Assembly: GCA_903897605.1 (NCBI GenBank)
Contig: CAIUCH010000017.1
Location: 1 to 40,441 of the forward strand
Direction: 5' to 3'
DNA: 40,441 bases
Origin: an uncultured Alphaproteobacteria bacterium
GTDB taxonomy: Bacteria > Pseudomonadota > Alphaproteobacteria > Micropepsales > Micropepsaceae
Below, piece by piece: positions 1 to 7,274 of this stretch (the stretch's first letter is position 1; each line of letters opens with the position of its first letter). The notes below the pieces were generated by a model that saw only the letters and a program-made list of their open reading frames with translations, was not told the DNA's origin and ran no database searches. The position numbers and the translations under genes are program-made.

Positions 1-75
1 CCCGCCCTGCGAAAGCACAATCTCCGCCTCCCGCAGCTTGCCAATAACTTCCTCAGGCTGATGCCTGCGTCCCAT
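1..75 (-). CDS. IS3-family transposase OrfA, N-terminal fragment
   Basis: Twenty-five codons are visible, beginning MGRRHQPEEVIGKLREAEI and continuing off the left edge. The pattern R-x-x-x-P-E-E-V-I-x-K-L-R-E-x-E is the usual beginning of OrfA proteins of IS3-family elements, which supply the helix-turn-helix DNA-binding half of the OrfAB transposase made by frameshifting. The ATG at 73-75 is preceded by a strong Shine-Dalgarno sequence. The remainder, including the DDE catalytic OrfB, would lie to the left of the window. It is partial because of the window edge, not because of visible damage. Confidence 0.8.
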   Translation of the reverse strand, partial: MGRRHQPEEVIGKLREAEIVLSQGG

Positions 76-138
76 TCCAAATCTCCCTCCAAGGTTCCAA
101 TATGATAGTCCCTGGACCACTTGGAAGGGGGCAGATCA
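1..138 (-). mobile_element. IS3-family insertion sequence, cut by the window edge
   Basis: This is the 5' end of an insertion sequence read on the minus strand. The outer boundary is placed at 138 because, read on the minus strand, the sequence there begins TGATCTGCCCCC, resembling IS3-family termini that start with TG and carry a C-run. About 60 bp further in lies the start of an OrfA transposase with a good ribosome binding site (GGAGGGAG at 83-90). The rest of the element is outside the window, so its far end, target duplication and intactness cannot be judged. The boundary is inferred from the terminal pattern only. Confidence 0.75.
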
Positions 139-292
139 AGCGACAGTTCGCGCCGGCCAAATTGGACGAGCGGAATTCACGCCGCGCGAATGCCGCTTCA
201 ACCCTTGCCAGATGGGGCGCAACTTTCGTGCGCGGCATGGACAGGGGGTGTTCGCATTCCTATGTTCGGCCTTCCCACACTAAGGAGTCTTT

Positions 293-1825
293 ATGTCCGC
301 GCCCCGTCCCGCCCTGCTTTGCATCCTCGATGGCTGGGGCTGGCGCACGGACAAACGGGACAATGCCATCGCGGCGGCACGGACGCCCAATTATGCAAGC
401 CTGTTGAATGACTGTCCGCATGCGCTGTTGCAAACTTCGGGACGCGCCGTGGGATTGCCGCAAGGCCAGATGGGCAATTCCGAAGTCGGTCACATGAATA
501 TCGGCTCCGGCCGGATCGTGGCGCAGGATCTGCCGCGCATCGATGCGGCGATCGAGGATGGTTCTTTGGGGGCGCGGCCGGCGCTGCGCGTGTTGATTGA
601 AAAAGTGCGGACCGCAAAAGGCGCGGTACATCTGATGGGCCTATTGTCGCCGGGCGGCGTGCATTCGCACCAGGACCATATGGCGGCGCTGGTCCAAATC
701 CTGTCGCAAGCCGGCGTGCCGGTATTCGTGCATGCCTTTCTGGACGGCCGCGATACGCCGCCCAAAAGCGCGCGCGGCTTCATCGAGAAATTCCTTGACG
801 ACATCGAAGGCGCCGCCGGCGTGCGGATGGCAACCCTGTCGGGCCGCTATTACGCCATGGACCGTGATAAGCGCTGGGACCGGGTGCAAAAATCCTATGA
901 CGCAATGGTGGATGCAAATGCGCCACGCCACACGGATATTTTTGCGGCGCTGGATGCCTCCTATGCCGAGAATGTCACCGACGAATTCGTGATCCCGGTG
1001 GTGCTGGGCGATTATGCGGGCATGGGCGATGGCGATGCGATCCTGTTCGCCAATTTCCGCGCCGATCGCGCGCGAGAGATCTGTCTTTCATTGCTCGATG
1101 CCGGTTTTGAGGGCTTTGCGCGCGATCGCGTGGTGATGTTCAGCGCCGCTGTTGGCATGACCGAATATTCCGAGGAATTGGCCGCAATGATGACGGCGGT
1201 GTTCCCGCCCGAGGATGTGCGCGAGACCCTGGGCGAAGTGATGGCCGAGCATGGATTGAAACAGCTTCGCATTGCCGAGACGGAAAAATACGCCCATGTC
1301 ACATTCTTCCTGAATGGCGGGCGCGAGGAACCGTTCCCGGGCGAGGACCGCATCCTGGTTCCAAGCCCCAAAGTCTCCACCTACGATCACAAGCCGGAAA
1401 TGAGCGCCTATCAGGTGACGGACAGGCTGGTGGAAGCCATCGAAAGCGGCAAATACGACCTGATCGTCGCCAACTATGCCAATCCCGACATGGTCGGTCA
1501 CACCGGCATCATGCAGGCGGCGGTGAAGGCGGTGGACACGATCGACCAATGCCTGGGCCGCCTTCGGACCGCGATCGAGAAATCCCAAGGCGTCATGCTG
1601 CTGACCGCCGATCACGGCAATATCGAAATGATGAAAGATCCGGTAACCGGTGAGCCGCACACCGCTCATACACTTTTTGATGTTCCAATCATCGCGTTCA
1701 ATGCGCCGAAGGGAATGCAATTGGAAAATGGCCGTCTTGCCGATGTCGCGCCCACCATGCTGGCACTGATGGGCCTGGCGCAGCCCGGCCCCATGACCGG
1801 CCATTCTCTGTTGAGGAAAGGCTAG
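293..1825 (+). CDS. gpmI: 2,3-bisphosphoglycerate-independent phosphoglycerate mutase
   Basis: This cytoplasmic glycolytic enzyme interconverts 3- and 2-phosphoglycerate through a phosphoserine intermediate using two metal ions (Mn2+). The 510 residues match the usual family length. Visible family motifs are the N-terminal metal-binding D13 in LLCILDGWG, the active-site serine S63 in GQMGNSEVGHMNIGSGR, the Y-A-N-P-D-M-V-G-H-T block, and the C-terminal A-D-H-G-N and H-T-A-H-T metal ligands. The ATG follows AAGGAGT at 281-287. envC starts two bases after the stop, so the two genes are almost certainly co-transcribed, as gpmI (gpmM)-envC-yibQ are in gammaproteobacteria. Nothing looks damaged. 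Confidence 0.97.
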   Translation: MSAPRPALLCILDGWGWRTDKRDNAIAAARTPNYASLLNDCPHALLQTSGRAVGLPQGQMGNSEVGHMNIGSGRIVAQDLPRIDAAIEDGSLGARPALRVLIEKVRTAKGAVHLMGLLSPGGVHSHQDHMAALVQILSQAGVPVFVHAFLDGRDTPPKSARGFIEKFLDDIEGAAGVRMATLSGRYYAMDRDKRWDRVQKSYDAMVDANAPRHTDIFAALDASYAENVTDEFVIPVVLGDYAGMGDGDAILFANFRADRAREICLSLLDAGFEGFARDRVVMFSAAVGMTEYSEELAAMMTAVFPPEDVRETLGEVMAEHGLKQLRIAETEKYAHVTFFLNGGREEPFPGEDRILVPSPKVSTYDHKPEMSAYQVTDRLVEAIESGKYDLIVANYANPDMVGHTGIMQAAVKAVDTIDQCLGRLRTAIEKSQGVMLLTADHGNIEMMKDPVTGEPHTAHTLFDVPIIAFNAPKGMQLENGRLADVAPTMLALMGLAQPGPMTGHSLLRKG

Positions 1826-1827
1826 GA

Positions 1828-3138
1828 TTGCGCGGCAAGCTTCTTCTGCTGCTGACGATCGCGGCTTTGGCGCCGCCGGCGCTGGCTGCCGATCCGCCTT
1901 ATATGAAGGTGACGGTGCCGGTCGGCCCGACGCCCCGTCCGGTGCTGAAGGATGACGTCAAGCCCGCGCCCGATATTCCGCTCGATCTTTCCAAGGCTTT
2001 GCCCAGCAAGGCACTCAGTCAGCTTCCCTCCAGCGCCCAGCAGCTTGGTACGCTCAACGCCGAAATCGCCCATGACAAACCGGCGGTCGACAGCGCCAAG
2101 CAGAAAAGCGACCAGCTTTCCGCCGAAGCCAAAAGCCTGCGCCAGAAACTGATTGCGACCGCCGCCAGGATCGAAAGCCTGGAGCAGGAAACCGTCACTC
2201 TGGGCGACGAAATCGAAAAGTTGCAAAAGCAGGACGCGGAGCTGACCGCCGGATTCCAGCGCGACCGGATTTCGGTGACCAAGCTTTTGGCGATTCTGGA
2301 ACGGTTGCAGCATGACATGCCGCCCGCGCTGGCGGTCCGGCCGGACGACGCGCTGGCGGCCGCGCGCGGCTCCATGCTGGTGGGCGCCAGTTTGCCGCCG
2401 GTCTATGCCGAAGCCACCCGGCTGGCCCATCGCATCGATGCGCTGAAGGCGACCCGCATCGCTCTGATCAGGCGCCGTACCGAAGCATCCACCACCGCCA
2501 CCCAACTGACTTCGGCGCGGGCCGATCTGGAAACCCTCACCACCCAGAAGGAAGCCGAGGCGCAAGAGGCTGGCGGTGAATATGGCACGCTCAAATCCAA
2601 GCTGGCCGATATCGCCGCCAAGGCAGCGGATTTCCAGGCGCTGGTCGCTCGGGTGGCGGCGCTCAAGCATGCCGGGGGCAATGACGATGGCATCACCATC
2701 GTCACCGCCGCCAATTCCGGTTCCCTGGGACCTCTGTCCAAAGGTTCACTATTGACGCCCGTGGTCGGAACCATCGCCGCGCCCAGCGCCGAAACCGAGG
2801 AAAACAAAAGAAATCCTGGCCTTACCTATATTACCCGCGACAGCGCCCAGGTGATTGCGCCGTCCGATGGCCGGGTCCTGTTCGCCGGCCCTTACCATAA
2901 ATCTGGACAGGTCTTGATCCTGGAGATAACGACTGGATACGATCTGGTGTTGGCTGGACTCGGGCGTGTGACCGTAAAAGCGAATGACGAGGTGCTGGCG
3001 GGCGAACCGGTCGGCAGCATGCCCGTGGAAAGCGGATCACCAGCCGAACGGCTCTATTTCGAGTTGCGGCAAAACGGTCATGGGCTGGATCCAAGACCGT
3101 GGCTTGGCCCGGAAATGCGGAAGGCAAAGGGAACATGA
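1828..3138 (+). CDS. envC: EnvC-like murein hydrolase activator (degenerate LytM)
   Basis: This is an exported coiled-coil protein with a C-terminal M23/LytM domain, expected to activate cell-division amidases in the periplasm. The start is TTG at 1828, supported by GAGGAAAGG seven bases upstream and by a signal peptide that begins right after it (RGKLLLLLTIAALAPPALAA). Residues about 60-280 are rich in heptad-like charged helix, as in EnvC. The LytM part (about 335-430) lacks the metal ligands of active M23 enzymes: the usual H-x-G-x-D position reads NPGLTYITRD and the H-L-H motif is replaced by RLYFELR. By analogy with EnvC it should be a regulator, not a hydrolase. Its stop overlaps the ctpA start (ATGA at 3135-3138). 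Confidence 0.9.
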   Translation: MRGKLLLLLTIAALAPPALAADPPYMKVTVPVGPTPRPVLKDDVKPAPDIPLDLSKALPSKALSQLPSSAQQLGTLNAEIAHDKPAVDSAKQKSDQLSAEAKSLRQKLIATAARIESLEQETVTLGDEIEKLQKQDAELTAGFQRDRISVTKLLAILERLQHDMPPALAVRPDDALAAARGSMLVGASLPPVYAEATRLAHRIDALKATRIALIRRRTEASTTATQLTSARADLETLTTQKEAEAQEAGGEYGTLKSKLADIAAKAADFQALVARVAALKHAGGNDDGITIVTAANSGSLGPLSKGSLLTPVVGTIAAPSAETEENKRNPGLTYITRDSAQVIAPSDGRVLFAGPYHKSGQVLILEITTGYDLVLAGLGRVTVKANDEVLAGEPVGSMPVESGSPAERLYFELRQNGHGLDPRPWLGPEMRKAKGT

Positions 3139-4436
3139 AAAAAATTGCTTTGGTTGCCCTGGGCGGCGTCGCTGGCTTCGGCCTGGCGCTGGGATTGCTG
3201 CCGCAGGCGCTGGGCGCCAGTGACACGGGCGCCTATCGCCAGCTCGACCTGTTCTCAGACGCCTTCGAACGCGTGCGCGCCAATTATGTGCGACCGGTGC
3301 AGGATGGCGAACTGGTCAATGCCGCGATCCAGGGCATGGTCACCAGCCTGGATCCGCATTCCAGCTATATGGACTCCAAGTCCTATAACGACATGCAGAT
3401 CACCACCAAGGGGCAGTTTGGCGGCGTCGGCATCGAAGTGACGCAGGAAGACGGCCTCATCAAGGTGATCTCACCGATCGACGGCACACCCGCCGCCAAG
3501 GCCGGCATCAAGCCGGGCGACCGCATCGCCGGCATCGACGGCACCTCCATCGCCGGTCTGGCGCTTAATGACGCCATCGACAAGATGCGCGGCCCCGAAG
3601 GCTCGAAAGTCACGCTCACCATTCTACGCGAAGGCGAGAAGAAGCCTTTCGACGTGACTTTGCAGCGTGCCGTGGTGCAGGTGGACGCCGATACTTGGCG
3701 GCGCGAGGGCGACCTTGGTTATATCCGTCTGCCGGGCTTCAACGAGCAGACCGCCTCCGGACTTGAAAAGGCCGTGCGCGAGCTCAAGAAGCAGCCCGGG
3801 CCCGCGATCAAGGGTTACGTCATCGACTTGCGCAACAATCCGGGCGGGCTGCTGGATCAGGCAATCCAGGTCTCCGACGATCTTCTGACCGGCGGCGAAA
3901 TCGTCTCCACCCGCGGCCGCCATCCCGAAGACACCCAGCGCTATGATGCCAAGGGCGGCGACATCGCGGACGGCAAGCCGATCGTGGTTTTGATCAATGC
4001 CGGCACTGCCTCGGCGTCCGAAATCGTTGCCGGCGCGCTTCAAGATCACAAGCGCGCCACCATGGTAGGCATGACCAGCTTCGGCAAAGGCTCGGTGCAA
4101 ACCATTATTCCGCTGGGCGAAGGTGGCGGCGCGCTGCGTCTCACCACGGCGCGCTATTACACCCCGTCGGGCCATTCCATTCAGGCGCAGGGCATCATTC
4201 CTGATATCGCGGTGGCGCAGGGCGACGAAGCCAATGTTCCCAAGATCGCGCGGCCTTCGGAAGCCGACCTGCCGGGTCATCTGATCGGCGAGCCGGTGCC
4301 CAAGAAGGTGGTTGCCCCGGTGATTCAGCCCGTGCCTGGCAAGAAATATGACGACTTCCAGCTTTCCTATGCCGAAGATCTCCTGCATGGGAAAATGACG
4401 GTCGCCACCGCCGGAAAACCGGTAAAGGCGGATTAG
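3135..4436 (+). CDS. ctpA: C-terminal processing peptidase, S41 family (CtpA)
   Basis: A 433-residue exported serine protease with a PDZ domain that trims or degrades periplasmic substrates, often peptidoglycan hydrolases. The start chosen is the ATG overlapping the envC stop, which gives MKKIALVALGGVAGFGLALG, a good signal or anchor segment; an in-frame ATG at 3099 would add an unlikely leader. The order is signal, short helical region, PDZ (about 85-175, with GQFGGVGIEV and PAAKAGIKPGD) and the S41 core. The Ser-Lys dyad is visible: S295 in GTASASEIVAG and K318 in FGKGSVQ. A T-run and two copies of the dispersed repeat family follow the stop. Confidence 0.95.
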   Translation: MKKIALVALGGVAGFGLALGLLPQALGASDTGAYRQLDLFSDAFERVRANYVRPVQDGELVNAAIQGMVTSLDPHSSYMDSKSYNDMQITTKGQFGGVGIEVTQEDGLIKVISPIDGTPAAKAGIKPGDRIAGIDGTSIAGLALNDAIDKMRGPEGSKVTLTILREGEKKPFDVTLQRAVVQVDADTWRREGDLGYIRLPGFNEQTASGLEKAVRELKKQPGPAIKGYVIDLRNNPGGLLDQAIQVSDDLLTGGEIVSTRGRHPEDTQRYDAKGGDIADGKPIVVLINAGTASASEIVAGALQDHKRATMVGMTSFGKGSVQTIIPLGEGGGALRLTTARYYTPSGHSIQAQGIIPDIAVAQGDEANVPKIARPSEADLPGHLIGEPVPKKVVAPVIQPVPGKKYDDFQLSYAEDLLHGKMTVATAGKPVKAD

Positions 4437-4444
4437 TTTTTTTG

Positions 4445-4586
4445 CCCCCATCTGTGCGGCACGCGGGCAGCGAGGCCGAGCGACAAAACCTCCAGTGGAG
4501 GTTTTGTCGGCCGAGCGCTACCGCACGTTCGGTACGCTGGCGCTACCAAACTCCCCCGCCAAAGGCTTCGCCTTGCGGGGGAAGAA
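4445..4586 (+). repeat. Dispersed structured repeat, copy 1 (with nested hairpin)
   Basis: The unit starts eight bases after the ctpA stop, behind a T-run, with CCCCCATCTGTGCGG and ends with a GC hairpin (CCCCCGCC AAGGC TTC GCCTT GCGGGGG around 4553-4581). The 5' stem TGTGCGG pairs with CCGCAC at 4521-4526. Compared with copy 7 its loop carries about 40 extra bases holding a perfect 13-bp inverted repeat (4481-4493 with 4497-4509, loop AGT) flanked by direct repeats GGCCGAGCG (4474-4482 and 4509-4517). Outside that insert it is nearly identical to copy 7 over about 100 bp. Confidence 0.85.
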
Positions 4587-4639
4587 TGCCGGGACCAAGA
4601 CGCCCCAGCATTTGTTGAAGCCTGGTCGAGGCCCTTCGC

Positions 4640-4714
4640 CACCGCGCATGCGAAGCATGCTGGCGGGGGAGATGCCCGTAGCAACCTCTCGAGGTTTCGT
4701 AGGGCAGAGGGGGC
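4640..4714 (-). repeat. Dispersed structured repeat, copy 2 (inverted)
   Basis: This copy is in reverse orientation and stands back to back with copy 1. Read on the minus strand it has the boxes CCCCCTCTG, a first stem closing TGCCC/GGGCA around AACCTC-GA-GAGGTT, then CATCTCCCCCGCCA and a second hairpin GCATGC TTC GCATGC closed by GCGG. It is most similar to copy 3. The spacer 4587-4639 between the two copies shows no gene. Together with copy 1 it fills most of the 335-bp gap between ctpA and the next gene. Confidence 0.85.
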
Positions 4715-4771
4715 TTCGTTGGGCCGGCATTAACCCCCTCATAACCATATCCGGCGCTAAATCCAGGCATT

Positions 4772-5809
4772 ATGACGGCCTTGACCGCCCCTCCCATTTC
4801 CCGCGCCATGCGCGCTCTGGCGCTTGCCAGTGCGAGCGTATTTTGTCTGCTGGCTGCCGCCGCGCTCGGCATTACCGTATTGGGCAAAGTCCATCGCCCG
4901 GGAATTATGATGGACCTGCCGGTGCCATCCTTACCCAAACATATCTCCGCGCCGCTGGCCGCCGCCGAGCCAGCCACGCCGCCGGTGATGATCGACAAGG
5001 TCATTCTTGCGGGACGTGCGCTTGTCGCCGACCCCGCCTTGATCGAGAACAGCCCGCAAGGTCCCTTGCCCCGTATTGCCGATGATGGCCGCACGCCGAT
5101 GGCGGCTTATGCGGCGCCCGCGCTCAGCGGAAAATTTCGCATCGCCATCGTGGTCTCGGGCCTGGGCATCAGCGCCAAGGCAACGGCTGCCGCATTGGCC
5201 GGTCTGCCGGCCGGCGTGACGCTTGGCTTCGCCCCTTATGCAATGGACGTGCAGCGTTGGGTGTCGGAGGGGCGGCAATTGGGGCACGAAGCGCTCTTGG
5301 AACTGCCGATGGAGCCATTCGATTTCCCCGACAGCGATCCGGGGCCTCATACGCTGCGGTCCGGCGTGGATCGGGACAGCAACGGTCAAAGGCTGGAATG
5401 GGTGCTGTCGCGCTTCACCGGTTATGCCGGCGTCACCAATCTTCTGGGGCAACGGTTTTTGGCGGACGCCGACGCCTTGTCGCCCGCCATGACCCAATTG
5501 TCCCGCCGGGGGGTTTATTTCTATGACAATGGCGCGGTGGCGCAGTCCGTCGCGGCCGATGTCGCGAGCCGTTCCGGCACGGCCTTTGCCAAAGCCTCCG
5601 GGACCTTGGACGGCATTCAGACCGCATTGGAAATCGACAAGCAGCTCTCCAATCTGGAAGCGCAGGCGCGCGATCACGGCAGCGCCATCGGTTCGGGTTT
5701 TCTCTATCCCATCACCATCGAGCGCATCGCCGCCTGGTCGAAGACCCTCGAAAAACGGGGGTTTGTTCTCGTCCCTGTCTCCGCCATAGTAAGCCAGCCC
5801 CCAAAATAA
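4772..5809 (+). CDS. Divergent polysaccharide deacetylase family protein (YibQ-like)
   Basis: A 345-residue envelope protein with an N-terminal signal or anchor (residues about 13-38, RALALASASVFCLLAAAALG) and a C-terminal domain of the divergent polysaccharide deacetylase group (YibQ). Family-type blocks are FRIAIVVSGLGIS (IVVSGLG in place of the usual I-D-D-L-G), LELPMEPFDFP, GVTNLLGQRF and RRGVYFYDNG. Replacement of the D-D metal-binding pair by S-G suggests reduced or altered catalysis. The genomic position after envC and ctpA matches the envC-yibQ linkage seen elsewhere and points to a cell-wall role, but no substrate is known to me. The start ATG has only a weak upstream AGG. Confidence 0.85.
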   Translation: MTALTAPPISRAMRALALASASVFCLLAAAALGITVLGKVHRPGIMMDLPVPSLPKHISAPLAAAEPATPPVMIDKVILAGRALVADPALIENSPQGPLPRIADDGRTPMAAYAAPALSGKFRIAIVVSGLGISAKATAAALAGLPAGVTLGFAPYAMDVQRWVSEGRQLGHEALLELPMEPFDFPDSDPGPHTLRSGVDRDSNGQRLEWVLSRFTGYAGVTNLLGQRFLADADALSPAMTQLSRRGVYFYDNGAVAQSVAADVASRSGTAFAKASGTLDGIQTALEIDKQLSNLEAQARDHGSAIGSGFLYPITIERIAAWSKTLEKRGFVLVPVSAIVSQPPK

Positions 5810-5810
5810 G

Positions 5811-5910
5811 GGCGCGGATCTTTTGTCCGCCGGGTTCGTCGCGCGTGCTCACATGCTATACGCACGCTCCGCGCGACGCTCCTGCCCGACGAACAAAATC
5901 TCGCGCGCCC
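5811..5910. repeat. Long imperfect palindrome before rppH
   Basis: The 117-bp gap between the yibQ-like gene and rppH is mostly one imperfect inverted repeat. Matching blocks are GGCGCG (5811-5816) with CGCGCC (near 5904-5909), TTTTGT (5821-5826) with ACAAAA (5893-5898), CCGGG with CCCG, and a perfect 9-bp inner stem CGTCGCGCG (5837-5845) with CGCGCGACG (5870-5878). It lacks the C-boxes of the dispersed repeat family and no T-run follows. It could act as a transcription attenuator or RNA-processing site ahead of rppH; that is inference. Confidence 0.55.
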
Positions 5911-5926
5911 GAACAAAGGACGCTTC

Positions 5927-6406
5927 GTGTCTTTTTCTTCTCTCCCCTATCGGCCCGCGGTTGGCGTGATGTTGTTGAACCGCCAGGGCCTGATCTTTGT
6001 CGGCAAGCGCATCGACCAGACGGTCGAGGGCTGGCAAATGCCCCAGGGCGGCATCGACGAGGGCGAAGAGCCGCGCCAGGCTGTGTTGCGCGAACTCAAG
6101 GAAGAAGCCGGTACCGACAAGGCTGATATCATTGCCGAGATGGACGACTGGATCACCTACGATCTGCCGGCGCATCTGGTCGGCATCGCCTTTCACGGCA
6201 AGTATCGGGGTCAGCGGCAGAAATGGTTTGCCCTCCGATTCACCGGCGCCGACAGCGATATCGATCTGGACGCGCATGAGCCGGAATTCTCAACCTGGAA
6301 ATGGCTGTCGATCGAGGATCTTCCGCATGTGATCGTGCCGTTCAAGCGCGATTCCTATGCCAGGATCGTCACCGCCTTCCGCCATCTCGCAAGGCCGAAT
6401 CCATGA
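5927..6406 (+). CDS. rppH: RNA 5'-pyrophosphohydrolase (Nudix)
   Basis: This cytoplasmic Nudix hydrolase removes pyrophosphate from 5'-triphosphate RNA and so starts RNase E-dependent mRNA decay. The 159 residues match the family length. The Nudix box G-x5-E-x7-R-E-x-x-E-E-x-G lies at residues 41-63 (GGIDEGEEP, then REL, then KEEAG). The beginning (YRPAVGVMLLNRQGLIFVGKR) and the WQMPQGG and W-F-A-L-R-F segments are typical of RppH rather than other Nudix families. The start is GTG at 5927 behind AAAGGA at 5915-5920. Its stop overlaps the hydrolase start (ATGATG at 6403-6408). Confidence 0.95.
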   Translation: MSFSSLPYRPAVGVMLLNRQGLIFVGKRIDQTVEGWQMPQGGIDEGEEPRQAVLRELKEEAGTDKADIIAEMDDWITYDLPAHLVGIAFHGKYRGQRQKWFALRFTGADSDIDLDAHEPEFSTWKWLSIEDLPHVIVPFKRDSYARIVTAFRHLARPNP

Positions 6407-7164
6407 TGAAGAAGCCGCCCGTAATCATGATTCATGGCGGCTTTTGCGGACCCTGGGCGTGGGACAATTTTGCCGCCCGCTTTCGCGCGGCGGGATATGA
6501 GGTGACGACCCCGGCCTTGCGCCATCATGACGGCGGCAAGCCGGCTCAGGCGCTCGCGACCACCAGTCTGATCGACTATGCCGCCGATCTGGAAAGCCTG
6601 ATCGCTGCGATGAAGACGCCACCGATCCTGATCGGTCATTCGATGGGCGGGTTGCTGGCGCAGATGCTGGCGGCGCGGCAGGGCATCGCGGGCGCGATTC
6701 TGCTGGCGCCTTCGGCACCCTGGGGCGTGCCGCCTTCCACCTTGTTCGAAATCGGCACCGCGCAAACCATGATGTTACAGGTGGGATTCTGGACCGCGAT
6801 TCTTGAACCAAATTTCGACATCGCGTCCGCGCATTCGCTCGATCGCTTTCCCAAGGAGCAGCGCAAGCGGATTTTCGAACGCTTCCTTCCCGAATCCGGA
6901 CGCGCCACTTTCGAAGTGCTGCATTGGGGTCTCGATATGCGTCGTTCCAGCGAAGTGAATGCACGCAAAGTCCAATGCCCGATGCTGCTTCTGACCGGCA
7001 GCGCCGACCGCATCAGCCCGCCCGGCACGGTTGAACGCATAGCGGCGCTCTATAACGGCCGCGCCCGGTGCGAAATCGTGCCCGGCATGAGCCATTGGCT
7101 GATCAGCGAACCCGGCTGGGAAACCGTCTGCGACCGCTCGCTGGCCTGGTTGGACGCTCTCTAG
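6403..7164 (+). CDS. Alpha/beta hydrolase
   Basis: A 253-residue alpha/beta-fold hydrolase with no signal peptide, so probably cytoplasmic. The oxyanion motif is IHGGFCGPWAW (10-20), the nucleophile is S80 in GHSMGG, the acid is D202 in LTGSADRIS and the base is H231 in GMSHWLI. The start is ATG 6403 or 6406, overlapping the rppH stop, so translation is likely coupled. Proteins of this shape include esterases, lactonases and C-C hydrolases; the sequence does not allow a substrate to be named. Repeat copy 3 lies between its stop and the convergent flagellar operon. Confidence 0.85.
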   Translation: MMKKPPVIMIHGGFCGPWAWDNFAARFRAAGYEVTTPALRHHDGGKPAQALATTSLIDYAADLESLIAAMKTPPILIGHSMGGLLAQMLAARQGIAGAILLAPSAPWGVPPSTLFEIGTAQTMMLQVGFWTAILEPNFDIASAHSLDRFPKEQRKRIFERFLPESGRATFEVLHWGLDMRRSSEVNARKVQCPMLLLTGSADRISPPGTVERIAALYNGRARCEIVPGMSHWLISEPGWETVCDRSLAWLDAL

Positions 7165-7196
7165 AGAATCTCTGCCGAACCTTGGCCGGGACCGTT

Positions 7197-7274
7197 CTCC
7201 CCCGCGCATGCGAAGCATGCTGGTGGGGGAGATACCCGTAGCAACCTCTCGAGGTTGCGTAGGGAGAGGGGGTT
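7197..7274 (-). repeat. Dispersed structured repeat, copy 3
   Basis: Read on the minus strand it contains CCCCCTCTCCC, a first stem CCC-TAC-GCAACCTC-GA-GAGGTTGC-TAC-GGG with a symmetrical TAC/TAC internal loop, then ATCTCCCCC and a second hairpin GCATGC TTC GCATGC closed by GCGGGGG. It lies between the convergent hydrolase and AMIN/TPR genes and overlaps the stop codon of the latter (7273-7275) by two bases. In this position it could end transcription from both sides, though neither side shows a clean T-run. Confidence 0.85.

Noticed and set aside
139-292. A gene between the left insertion sequence and gpmI
   Set aside because: The frames through 102-411 overlap gpmI in other frames and lack family resemblance. 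The 154 bp only hold the gpmI leader; no clear promoter was recognised.
4445-4714. Small protein genes in the ctpA-yibQ gap
   Set aside because: The open frames there (for example 4495-5085 plus and 4543-5094 minus) are made of repeat sequence and run into the yibQ-like gene out of frame. No ribosome binding site supports them.
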